A stretch of DNA of 5,414 nt from the NCBI GenBank assembly GCA_018065885.1, contig JAGHSL010000130.1, positions 1 through 5,414 on the forward strand, given 5' to 3'. Origin of the DNA: Candidatus Limimorpha equi (GTDB lineage Bacteria; Bacteroidota; Bacteroidia; Bacteroidales; F082). Under the pieces are notes generated by a model. That model had not been told where the DNA came from. It searched no databases and was given only the letters and a program-made list of their open reading frames with translations. Below are positions 1 through 5,414 of the stretch, in pieces; the stretch's first letter is position 1, and each line of letters starts with the position of its first letter. Position numbers and translations under genes: made by a program.

Positions 1-14
1 TAAAAATTAAAAGA

Positions 15-85
15 GTTCAAAATTGTTCAAAACGTGCATCGCAGAATGATTTTATCGCACAAAGCGCATTTGAACAATTTTGAAC
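15..85. repeat. Array of four GTTCAAA heptamers forming a perfect 17-bp inverted repeat
   Basis: The left arm (15-31) and right arm (69-85) are perfect reverse complements over 17 bp, separated by 37 bp. Each arm is itself two copies of a heptamer: GTTCAAA at 15-21 and 25-31, and its complement TTTGAAC at 69-75 and 79-85. The start-to-start spacing inside each arm is 10 bp, about one helical turn. Inside the loop, GTGC (34-37) can pair with GCAC (57-60). The array lies just before the preferred start of the nuclease gene at 100. It could be an operator for a protein binding paired half-sites, an RNA stem-loop in a leader, or the read-through end of an upstream gene. No clear U-run follows the right arm, so a standard intrinsic terminator is less likely. 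The repeat is seen directly; its function is inferred. Confidence 0.75.
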
Positions 86-99
86 AACATTTATTATCC

Positions 100-3009
100 A
101 TGAACACACCTTTCATCAGCCGATTAGCGCAACACATCACGGCCAATTTCGACCTGAAAAACCAAAACCTGACCATCGTCTTTCCGAACAAAAGAGCGGC
201 ATTTTACCTCCGTTCCGAGTTCAAGCGCAACATAAACGGCAACATCTGGCTGCCGCAAATGCTCTCCATCGAGGAAGCCGTCACGCAATGGAGCGGCATC
301 ACGCTTGTTGACAATTTGGATTTACTTTTCGAACTGATTGACATTGATGCCGAACTGCATCCCGACAAACTGAAAAGCGACACCGACCTGCGCGTTTTTG
401 GCAGTCAGGCCACACAAATGGCAAAGGATTTTGACGAAATCGACCAATATGACGTTGACGCACACGACCTTTTCAATTTCATTGTCGCCGATAAGGAACT
501 GCAAATCTGGAACTTCGACGAGGAACGGCGCAAGGAAAAGGAAAAGAAATACTTGCAGTTTTTCCATTCTTTGCATGACTATTATCTGAAACTGCGCGAG
601 AGACTTGCCGCACAAGGCAAAGGCTACTATGGCATGATTACGCGCCAACTTTCACACCTCAACGACGAGGAACTTTCAAAAAATGTCGGCGACCGTTTCA
701 TCATCTTTGCCGGTTTCAACGCCTTGACCCGTACCGAAGAAACGATTATCGAAAAACTCGTCAACAACGGAAAAGCCGAAGTCATATTCGATTACGACCG
801 CTATTATATTGAAGATGAGAACAATGAGGCCGGACTTTTCGCACGCCGCTATCAGGAAAAACATGGAAAATGGCTGGTCAATGGCATCAGCGAAAGGCTT
901 TTGGAGGAAGAAAAAAACATCCACATCATTTCGTGCAGCGGCAGCACCATACAAGCTAAAGCCCTGCAAGACAACCTGCAAGCCATCAACGACAAAGACA
1001 CGACCGTCGTCCTTGCCGATGAAAACCTGCTCATTCCCGTGCTAAACGCAATCCCTGATACTACGACATACGCCGACCTGAAAGTCTCAATGGGTTATCC
1101 GCTTCAGCAAACACCAATCAATCAACTCATTAAGGAATATTTCATTCTCCAACGCGGGAAGAAAATCAAGCGGAAAATCAGCGTAAAAGGCGAAGAAAAA
1201 ACCATCGAAGGCTGGTATCTTTGGCCGATTTTGCGCCTCATGGATTTGGAAATCACGAAAATCATTTTCAGTCAGGCAGAGACGCAAGCCTTCTCAAAAT
1301 GGAAAATAGAAGCCGTAGAAAAAGGCACTTTCATTTTTGAGGAAAACAGCCTTGAAGATTTCAAGAAATTCCCTGATTTACAAGAATTTCTCCATCTTAT
1401 CCTGAAAGCCAACGAAACGCCCGGACAAATTCTGGATTCCATCAGGGAAATACTGTGTTTCGTGGCACAAAAAACGCAGAAACAATCGCAGGACAACGAC
1501 CTGCTTTTCCTGCTCAACCAAGTCAGCGAGATTGGAAAAATCATCAACCGCCTCGATTTGGTCATCAAGAAACACAAGGAATATGTCACTGACACACAAG
1601 ATGTTGAACTTCTTTTCCGATTGGTCAGCGTTGGCAATGCCATCAAACTCAACAGCAGTACCACCGATGGACTGCAAATCATGGGTCTGCTGGAAACCCG
1701 TAACCTCGATTTTGGAAAGATCCACATTCTGAGCGTCAACGAAGGCATTTTGCCCGCCGAGAAACCACAAGGCAGCTTCATTCCGATTTTCATCAGGAAA
1801 GCCCACGATTTGCCCGGCTACTACGAAAAGCAAGCCGTTTTTGCCTACCATTTCTACCATTTGCTGCAAAGCGCCAACGACATTTATCTCTATTACAACG
1901 ATGTAGGCAACAAATCGGGCGGCGAACCCAGCCGTTTCATTCTTCAGATTTTGCAGGAATTGCCCAAACGAAACGCAAAAATTCGCATCACGGAAGAACC
2001 TTTTGCGGGACAAACGGCCAATCCTGGCGAAATCAAAACCCTTGCCGCAGACAAGGGACCTGCTTTGGAAGAACTACAGAATATCATTTGCAAGAAAGGA
2101 CTAAGTCCCACAGCCATATCGACTTACATCAATTGCCCGTTTAGGTTTTACCTGAAATACATCAAGAAAATCGAAGACAACAGCGTTGATGAAGACACGG
2201 GAAGTAACATCACCGGCAGCATCATTCACAAGACTTTTGAATCCTTATTCCTACCTTATCTGCCCAATGATGGTCAAAGACAAATTATTGATAAAGAATT
2301 ATTTATCAACAAGATAAAGCCAAACGCAGAGAAAGAATTGCAAAAAGCCATCGAGGAAAAGCTGCCCGGCGGACTGTCGGACATCGGCTACAACTACATG
2401 GACAAACTCGCCTTGCACAAATGGCTCCACGCCTATCTCGACTACACCGAAAAATGTTTAGAAAAGGACGGACTCATCATGTTGGAATTAGAGAGCAATC
2501 TGAGCAGTTCCATAACAATCAACGGTTTACAATGCAATTTTGCAGGCTACGCCGACCGCATTGACAAATATGGCGACACCTACCGCGTGATTGATTACAA
2601 GTCCGGAAAAGTTGATGATGATTCCGTAAAGCTGCCCTACCGTGAGGAAGGTGAAACCGACATCGATTATCTCAAGCGCATTCCTGAAAAGGCCTTGCAA
2701 CTGCTGCTTTACAAGTATTTTTACCTCAAGAAAAATCCAGACATCAGGCCGCAAGACATCACGGCTGCCATCCATAGTCTGCGCCGTTCCAAGGACATGC
2801 AATGTGAACTTGTCAAGAAAAGCGATTCTGATGAAGTACCATTCCTTTTGGATGAGACTTTCATCAACGACATGGAAAAACTGCTCACCGCCTTGATTGA
2901 AGAGATGCTCGACACGGAAATTCCATTCAGCCAATGCGAAGAAGGTGGTAAAGTTTGCGGATATTGTGAATTTTGCGATATTTGCAGACGAGAGAGGAAA
3001 ATAGCCTAA
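100..3009 (+). CDS. AddB-like PD-(D/E)XK nuclease with Fe-S cysteine staple (RecB-family exonuclease subunit)
   Basis: This is a probable nuclease subunit of an AddAB/RecBCD-like complex that processes double-strand DNA ends for recombination repair in the cytoplasm. The N-terminal part is helicase-like but shows no Walker A motif: it carries VFPNKRA at residues 27-33, where an active AddB has GxxGxGKT. The core has MGLLETRNLDF from about residue 528. The C-terminal nuclease domain begins near 668 and has H710, D819 (GYAD), D832 and K834 (DYKSGK) and QLLLY at 867-871. The D-to-D spacing of 13 equals that of RecB GFID/DYK. Cys679 (NCPFRFY) with C953, C956 and C962 fits the AddB pattern C...CxxCxxxxxC that binds 4Fe-4S; C946 and C959 are extra. 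I chose ATG 100 because the family begins a few residues before a LAxxI helix and because GTG 34 and ATG 46 lie inside the 15-85 repeat. With GTG 34 the protein would be 991 residues. No Shine-Dalgarno sequence is visible. An AddA-like helicase partner is expected but not in this window. Confidence 0.92.
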   Translation: MNTPFISRLAQHITANFDLKNQNLTIVFPNKRAAFYLRSEFKRNINGNIWLPQMLSIEEAVTQWSGITLVDNLDLLFELIDIDAELHPDKLKSDTDLRVFGSQATQMAKDFDEIDQYDVDAHDLFNFIVADKELQIWNFDEERRKEKEKKYLQFFHSLHDYYLKLRERLAAQGKGYYGMITRQLSHLNDEELSKNVGDRFIIFAGFNALTRTEETIIEKLVNNGKAEVIFDYDRYYIEDENNEAGLFARRYQEKHGKWLVNGISERLLEEEKNIHIISCSGSTIQAKALQDNLQAINDKDTTVVLADENLLIPVLNAIPDTTTYADLKVSMGYPLQQTPINQLIKEYFILQRGKKIKRKISVKGEEKTIEGWYLWPILRLMDLEITKIIFSQAETQAFSKWKIEAVEKGTFIFEENSLEDFKKFPDLQEFLHLILKANETPGQILDSIREILCFVAQKTQKQSQDNDLLFLLNQVSEIGKIINRLDLVIKKHKEYVTDTQDVELLFRLVSVGNAIKLNSSTTDGLQIMGLLETRNLDFGKIHILSVNEGILPAEKPQGSFIPIFIRKAHDLPGYYEKQAVFAYHFYHLLQSANDIYLYYNDVGNKSGGEPSRFILQILQELPKRNAKIRITEEPFAGQTANPGEIKTLAADKGPALEELQNIICKKGLSPTAISTYINCPFRFYLKYIKKIEDNSVDEDTGSNITGSIIHKTFESLFLPYLPNDGQRQIIDKELFINKIKPNAEKELQKAIEEKLPGGLSDIGYNYMDKLALHKWLHAYLDYTEKCLEKDGLIMLELESNLSSSITINGLQCNFAGYADRIDKYGDTYRVIDYKSGKVDDDSVKLPYREEGETDIDYLKRIPEKALQLLLYKYFYLKKNPDIRPQDITAAIHSLRRSKDMQCELVKKSDSDEVPFLLDETFINDMEKLLTALIEEMLDTEIPFSQCEEGGKVCGYCEFCDICRRERKIA

Positions 3010-3068
3010 CAATACAAAAACAAGAAAAGCCAAATCTATTTCATTAAAGAAACGGGAAGGTTAGATTT
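3010..3068 (-). terminator. Weak terminator candidate for the aldo/keto reductase gene, in the convergent gap
   Basis: The 66-bp gap between the two convergent stop codons contains a 7-bp perfect inverted repeat, AAATCTA (3032-3038) and TAGATTT (3062-3068), with a possible inner TTTC/GAAA stem (3039-3042 with 3049-3052). Read on the minus strand, the stem is followed by a T-rich run (roughly 3030 down to 3012), as expected for intrinsic termination of the reductase transcript. On the plus strand what follows is A-rich, so it would not be a good terminator for the nuclease gene. The stem is short and AT-rich with a long loop, so this is tentative. Confidence 0.3.
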
Positions 3069-3075
3069 CAAAAAT

Positions 3076-4092
3076 TCACCTATTCTTCCAAAATTCCTTA
3101 AAGTCTTCATAGTTTCTGGCCAGTAAGTCAGGAGCATTCAAGCCGTAAGGACATTTTTCGCGGCAAGCGTTGCAATGTTTGCAGTTCTCAATTTTCTTCA
3201 TTTTTTCGGCCCATTCCTCTGTGAGATAAACACTTAACGGAGCACGACGCAAGAACAGGCTCATCCGCGCACAGTCGCAAATCTCGATACCGGCAGGGCA
3301 AGGCATGCAGTAGCCGCAGCCACGGCAAAAATCACCTGCCAGATTTTTTCTTTCTTCTTCAACCTTACGCCAGCGTTGAGGATTCATCTCAGGTGCTTTG
3401 TTCTGATAGGAAACAAATTCATCCAATTCCTTTTCACGTTGAATACCCCATATCGGCAAAGCGTGGTCGTATTGGTCGAGGAAAGCGTATGCCAAGGCCG
3501 AATCGGTTATCAGGCCGCCAGCCAAAGCTTTCATGCAGATAAAGCCCATGTTGTGCTTGCGGCAGGCATCAACGATTCTCTGGTCTTCTTCCGAAGAAAG
3601 ATAGGAAAACGGATATTGCAAGGTGTCGTAATAATCGTGCTCAACGGCTTCCATCGCCACATTCTGCCGATGATTGCTAATGCCGATGAAACGTATTTTC
3701 CCCTGACGCTGAGCCACTTTGATGGCATCGTACAGGCCTGCCTTGTCGCCCGGACGCGGACAATAATCCGGATTGTGGAATTGATACAAATCGAGATAAT
3801 CGGTGCGGAGATTTCTCAATGTGGTATGCAAATCTTTCCAGAAATCCTCAACAGTGGTTGCGCCAGTTTTCGATGCCAGAACAATCTTGCTTCTTACATC
3901 TTGAAAAGCTGCGCCGATTTTTATTTCACTATCAGTGTAAAACCGTGCGGTATCGTAAAAGTTAATGCCATTAGCGTAGGCTTTTTGAAGCAAATACACA
4001 GCTTCCTTTTGGCTGATTCGTTGAATAGGCAGGGCACCAAAACCGTTTTTATTCACTTTCAATCCGGTCTTTCCAAGAATAATTGTCCTCAT
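3076..4092 (-). CDS. Aldo/keto reductase with C-terminal 4Fe-4S cysteine motifs
   Basis: This is a cytoplasmic oxidoreductase of the aldo/keto reductase superfamily, in the subgroup with an iron-sulfur C-terminus; the substrate is unknown. The catalytic tetrad is complete: D47 (NFYDTARFY), Y52, K75 (LASKTG) and H106 (LYQFHNPD). Later barrel signatures include GKIRFIGISN (131-140) and CMKALAGG (186-193). After the barrel come two cysteine clusters: CRGCGYCMPCP (C256, C259, C262, C265) and CKHCNACREKCP (C304, C307, C310, C314). The second is a standard CxxCxxCxxxCP ferredoxin motif. C272 and C274 are additional cysteines. The 338-residue length fits one TIM barrel plus a C-terminal module of about 80 residues. 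Family knowledge suggests NAD(P)H-linked carbonyl chemistry, while the clusters suggest electron transfer to or from another carrier; that part is inference. ATG 4092 is followed at once by the usual RTIILGKTGLKV opening, so the start is secure. The gene is the only one on its strand here, is convergent with the nuclease gene and divergent from the receptor gene. Confidence 0.93.
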   Translation of the reverse strand: MRTIILGKTGLKVNKNGFGALPIQRISQKEAVYLLQKAYANGINFYDTARFYTDSEIKIGAAFQDVRSKIVLASKTGATTVEDFWKDLHTTLRNLRTDYLDLYQFHNPDYCPRPGDKAGLYDAIKVAQRQGKIRFIGISNHRQNVAMEAVEHDYYDTLQYPFSYLSSEEDQRIVDACRKHNMGFICMKALAGGLITDSALAYAFLDQYDHALPIWGIQREKELDEFVSYQNKAPEMNPQRWRKVEEERKNLAGDFCRGCGYCMPCPAGIEICDCARMSLFLRRAPLSVYLTEEWAEKMKKIENCKHCNACREKCPYGLNAPDLLARNYEDFKEFWKNR

Positions 4093-4131
4093 AGCAAATG
4101 ATGTTTAGTTGAATAGAATAATTTAACACTA

Positions 4132-4139
4132 CAAAAATA
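4132..4139 (-). promoter_or_regulatory. Bacteroidota -7 promoter element for the aldo/keto reductase gene
   Basis: On the minus strand these bases read TATTTTTG, an exact match to the TAnnTTTG -7 consensus of the Bacteroidota primary sigma factor. The element lies 39 bp before the ATG at 4092, giving an expected 5' leader of roughly 30-35 nt. I find no TTG or TTTG at the usual distance upstream (17-23 bp), so the -33 element is weak or absent. Confidence 0.5.
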
Positions 4140-4163
4140 GAAAATAAATTAATATGTTATCCT

Positions 4164-4183
4164 ATTTCTAATGAATAAGAAAT
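4164..4183. promoter_or_regulatory. Imperfect 20-bp palindrome between divergent promoters (operator candidate)
   Basis: ATTTCT (4164-4169) and AGAAAT (4178-4183) are perfect complements flanking an 8-bp centre; within the centre, the bases at 4171-4172 also pair with those at 4175-4176. The palindrome sits almost midway between the two mirrored -7 elements at 4132-4139 and 4194-4201, and it covers the expected -33 region of the plus-strand promoter. That is where a dimeric regulator could control both directions. The surroundings are AT-rich, so a chance match cannot be excluded. Confidence 0.3.
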
Positions 4184-4193
4184 GTTTTTTCCC

Positions 4194-4201
4194 TATTTTT
4201 G
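4194..4201 (+). promoter_or_regulatory. Bacteroidota -7 promoter element, upstream candidate for the receptor gene
   Basis: TATTTTTG matches TAnnTTTG exactly. It is the mirror image of the minus-strand element: CAAAAATAG at 4132-4140 pairs with CTATTTTTG at 4193-4201, a perfect 9-bp inverted repeat. A transcript from here would start near 4206-4208 and carry a leader of about 175 nt before the receptor ATG at 4381. No clear -33 TTG is visible at the normal spacing. It competes with the candidate at 4265-4296. Confidence 0.4.
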
Positions 4202-4204
4202 CCT

Positions 4205-4253
4205 TGCAAATCCGATGTGCTGCAATTTTGCACTGCAAATCTAAGGTCTGCAA
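4205..4253 (+). repeat. Cluster of four TGCAA repeats
   Basis: TGCAA occurs at 4205-4209, 4221-4225, 4234-4238 and 4249-4253, at start spacings of 16, 13 and 15 bp. Two copies extend to TGCAAATC (4205-4212 and 4234-4241). The second copy is followed by its inverse, giving TGCAA-TT-TTGCA at 4221-4232. The cluster begins just after the -7 element at 4194-4201 and ends before the second promoter candidate. It could be a regulator binding array or an early-transcribed region; no role can be shown from sequence alone. Confidence 0.5.
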
Positions 4254-4264
4254 GGAATTGGCGG

Positions 4265-4296
4265 TTGGCTTATGACTTAGTTAAGATATAACTTTG
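4265..4296 (+). promoter_or_regulatory. Bacteroidota-type promoter for the TonB-dependent receptor gene (TTG / TAACTTTG)
   Basis: TAACTTTG at 4289-4296 matches the TAnnTTTG -7 consensus exactly, and TTG at 4265-4267 lies 21 bp upstream, inside the accepted 17-23 bp spacing for the -33 element. Transcription would begin near 4303 and leave a leader of about 78 nt before ATG 4381. This is the best complete promoter in the divergent region. A small symmetric AGTTA/TAACT pair (4279-4283 and 4289-4293) overlaps the -7 element. Confidence 0.5.
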
Positions 4297-4319
4297 TGTA
4301 AATAAATGGTTTGTCAACG

Positions 4320-4333
4320 GCCAAAAGCCAAAA
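4320..4333 (+). repeat. Tandem GCCAAAA x2 in the receptor leader
   Basis: GCCAAAA is repeated directly at 4320-4326 and 4327-4333. The overlapping AAGCCAA at 4325-4331 is the perfect complement of TTGGCTT at 4265-4271, so a transcript starting near 4206 could fold this pair into a stem. A transcript from the 4289-4296 promoter would lack the left arm. The function is unknown and may be none. Confidence 0.4.
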
Positions 4334-4380
4334 GTGAGAAACAAATTTGAAATTGTGTAATTGTCGAAAACATTTCTGTT

Positions 4381-5414
4381 ATGCGCCGTTTTATTTCTTT
4401 GATTATATGCGTTATATTTGCGCAAATGCTTGTCGCTCAGACGAAAACAACACTTATTAAAGGTCAAATTGCCGATGAAAGCGATGCTCCGATTCTTTAT
4501 GCTTCTGTTGTCCTTCAAAACGAGAACAATGCTGTTCAGGCCGGTTCCATGTCGAATGATGAAGGCCGTTTTCAGTTTAAAGGAGAGTATTTGGGGAAAT
4601 ATAAACTGATAGTCAGTTATATAGGTTATGACAATCAGGAAGTGGAAGTGGTTTGCGACGGCAAAAAGACTGTGGATGTTGGAAAAATCGTCATGAAAGA
4701 ACTTATACATCAAATCGATGAGGTGTATGTGACAGGGGAGAGGCTGCCGAAAACCGTTTCGGTGGACAAGACGAGTATCAATCCGGCGGCAAATATGAGT
4801 TCGGCGACGGGTTCGGTGTTGGAAGTGTTGCGCTCTGCAGCTTCGGTCAGCGTGGATAACGAGGACAATGTCTCCATTCGTGGCAACAATAATATCTTGA
4901 TTCTATTGGATGGCATTCCGACGACGGTTGGCAGTCTCAATAGCATTCCAGCTGCCAATGTGCAAAGCATTGATATCGTGACAAGTCCGGATGTGAAATA
5001 CGATTCAGAAGGCACGGGCGGTATCATCAATATCATGTCGAAAAAGCAGATTGGGACAGGCTTGAACGGGATGGCTTCGTTCAATTATGGCTTCAATGGA
5101 ATGTTGAACGGAAATCTGGCTTTGAGTTACAGCAAAAAGAAATGGAGCCTACGTTTCAACTATAACGGAAAATATGAAAAGGATTTGATTAACAGTACTT
5201 TGAACCGTGATTTCTATCAAGGCGGGAACAGTATTCATCAAATCATTGCGGCCAATCGCACGACCAGCAATCAGGTTTTTGGTGCTAATGCCGTCTATCG
5301 CGCATCGAAGAAGAATATTTTCACTTTGGATGCCAAACTGATGCTGCCACGACTGAACAATGTCCAGAATTTTGAGAACCATTATGCTTTTTCGCCCTTG
5401 CTGTATCGCACCAC
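4381..5414 (+). CDS. TonB-dependent outer-membrane receptor, N-terminal part (runs off the right edge)
   Basis: An open frame of 344 codons with no stop continues past the window. Residues 1-19 form a Sec signal peptide: RR, then a hydrophobic stretch, then LVA before Q20, the likely cleavage site. Residues about 26-105 resemble a carboxypeptidase-regulatory-like beta-sandwich (IKGQI, NDEGRFQFKG, VSYIGY). IDEVYVTGER at 112-121 is the link into the plug. The plug, about 122-221, has VLRSAASVSVD, VSIRGNNNILILLDGIP (164-180), IDIVTSP and a Y207-DSEGTGGIINI ending. From about 222 alternating aromatic-polar stretches begin the beta-barrel. The wording of the plug is closest to the TonB receptors with an OMP_b-brl_3 barrel rather than to a SusC protein, and no SusD-like gene is visible. 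The protein should import an unknown ligand across the outer membrane using TonB energy. ATG 4381 is chosen because it opens directly onto the signal peptide; no Shine-Dalgarno sequence precedes it. A full member is usually 700-900 residues, so more than half lies outside. Confidence 0.9.
   Translation, partial: MRRFISLIICVIFAQMLVAQTKTTLIKGQIADESDAPILYASVVLQNENNAVQAGSMSNDEGRFQFKGEYLGKYKLIVSYIGYDNQEVEVVCDGKKTVDVGKIVMKELIHQIDEVYVTGERLPKTVSVDKTSINPAANMSSATGSVLEVLRSAASVSVDNEDNVSIRGNNNILILLDGIPTTVGSLNSIPAANVQSIDIVTSPDVKYDSEGTGGIINIMSKKQIGTGLNGMASFNYGFNGMLNGNLALSYSKKKWSLRFNYNGKYEKDLINSTLNRDFYQGGNSIHQIIAANRTTSNQVFGANAVYRASKKNIFTLDAKLMLPRLNNVQNFENHYAFSPLLYRT

Noticed and set aside
15..85. The inverted repeat as ends of an insertion sequence or MITE
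   Set aside because: The span is only 71 bp, no target-site duplication can be recognised beside it and no transposase is present. A binding-site or hairpin reading fits better.
1378..2013. 211-residue minus-strand open frame inside the nuclease gene
   Set aside because: It lies wholly antisense to the conserved LETRNLDF core of the nuclease and has no recognisable domain or promoter.
3376..4101. 241-residue plus-strand open frame opposite the aldo/keto reductase
   Set aside because: It is antisense to a gene with a complete catalytic tetrad and cysteine motifs, and its translation shows no recognisable domain. It is best explained as a shadow frame.
4215..4244. Nine-codon frame (MCCNFALQI) as a possible leader peptide
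   Set aside because: There is no ribosome-binding evidence, no attenuator hairpin and no coherent residue run; chance is the simpler explanation.
4413..4420. TATATTTG matching the -7 promoter consensus
   Set aside because: It lies inside the signal-peptide codons of the receptor; the nearest TTTG upstream is only 11 bp away, too close for a -33 element.
4270..4713. 147-residue minus-strand open frame crossing the divergent region and receptor start
   Set aside because: It overlaps the signal peptide and first domain of the receptor on the opposite strand and covers the promoter region; no family resemblance is visible.
4710..5084. 124-residue minus-strand open frame inside the receptor plug
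   Set aside because: It is antisense to the conserved plug motifs of the receptor, so it is a shadow frame.

Overview
The window reads as an ordinary chromosomal stretch from a member of the Bacteroidota, most likely Bacteroidales. Four things point there: an AddB-like nuclease of the Bacteroidetes type, with a VFPNKRA N-terminus and an LETRNLDF core; a TonB-dependent receptor with the carboxypeptidase-regulatory-like N-terminal domain typical of the phylum; exact TAnnTTTG -7 promoter elements; and no Shine-Dalgarno sequence before any start codon. Species cannot be assigned from this sequence.

Layout: positions 1-99 are non-coding and carry a striking array of four GTTCAAA heptamers arranged as a perfect 17-bp inverted repeat. 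Positions 100-3009 (+) encode a 969-residue AddB-like PD-(D/E)XK nuclease with a complete nuclease motif set and an iron-sulfur cysteine staple. A 66-bp convergent gap with a weak terminator candidate follows. Positions 3076-4092 (-) encode an aldo/keto reductase with a C-terminal region holding two four-cysteine iron-sulfur motifs. A 288-bp divergent intergenic region (4093-4380) holds mirrored -7 elements, a central palindrome, a cluster of TGCAA repeats and a second plus-strand promoter candidate. From 4381 to the right edge runs the first 344 codons of a TonB-dependent outer-membrane receptor, which continues past the window.

The three genes look functionally unrelated: DNA break processing, a redox enzyme, and outer-membrane uptake. 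They do not form one operon: the nuclease and the reductase converge, and the reductase and the receptor diverge. A helicase partner for the nuclease is expected from family knowledge and would lie outside this window, most plausibly to the left. I see no tRNA, rRNA, CRISPR array, insertion sequence or phage gene, and no convincing new multi-gene system. The most interesting signals are the non-coding repeats at 15-85 and 4132-4253.
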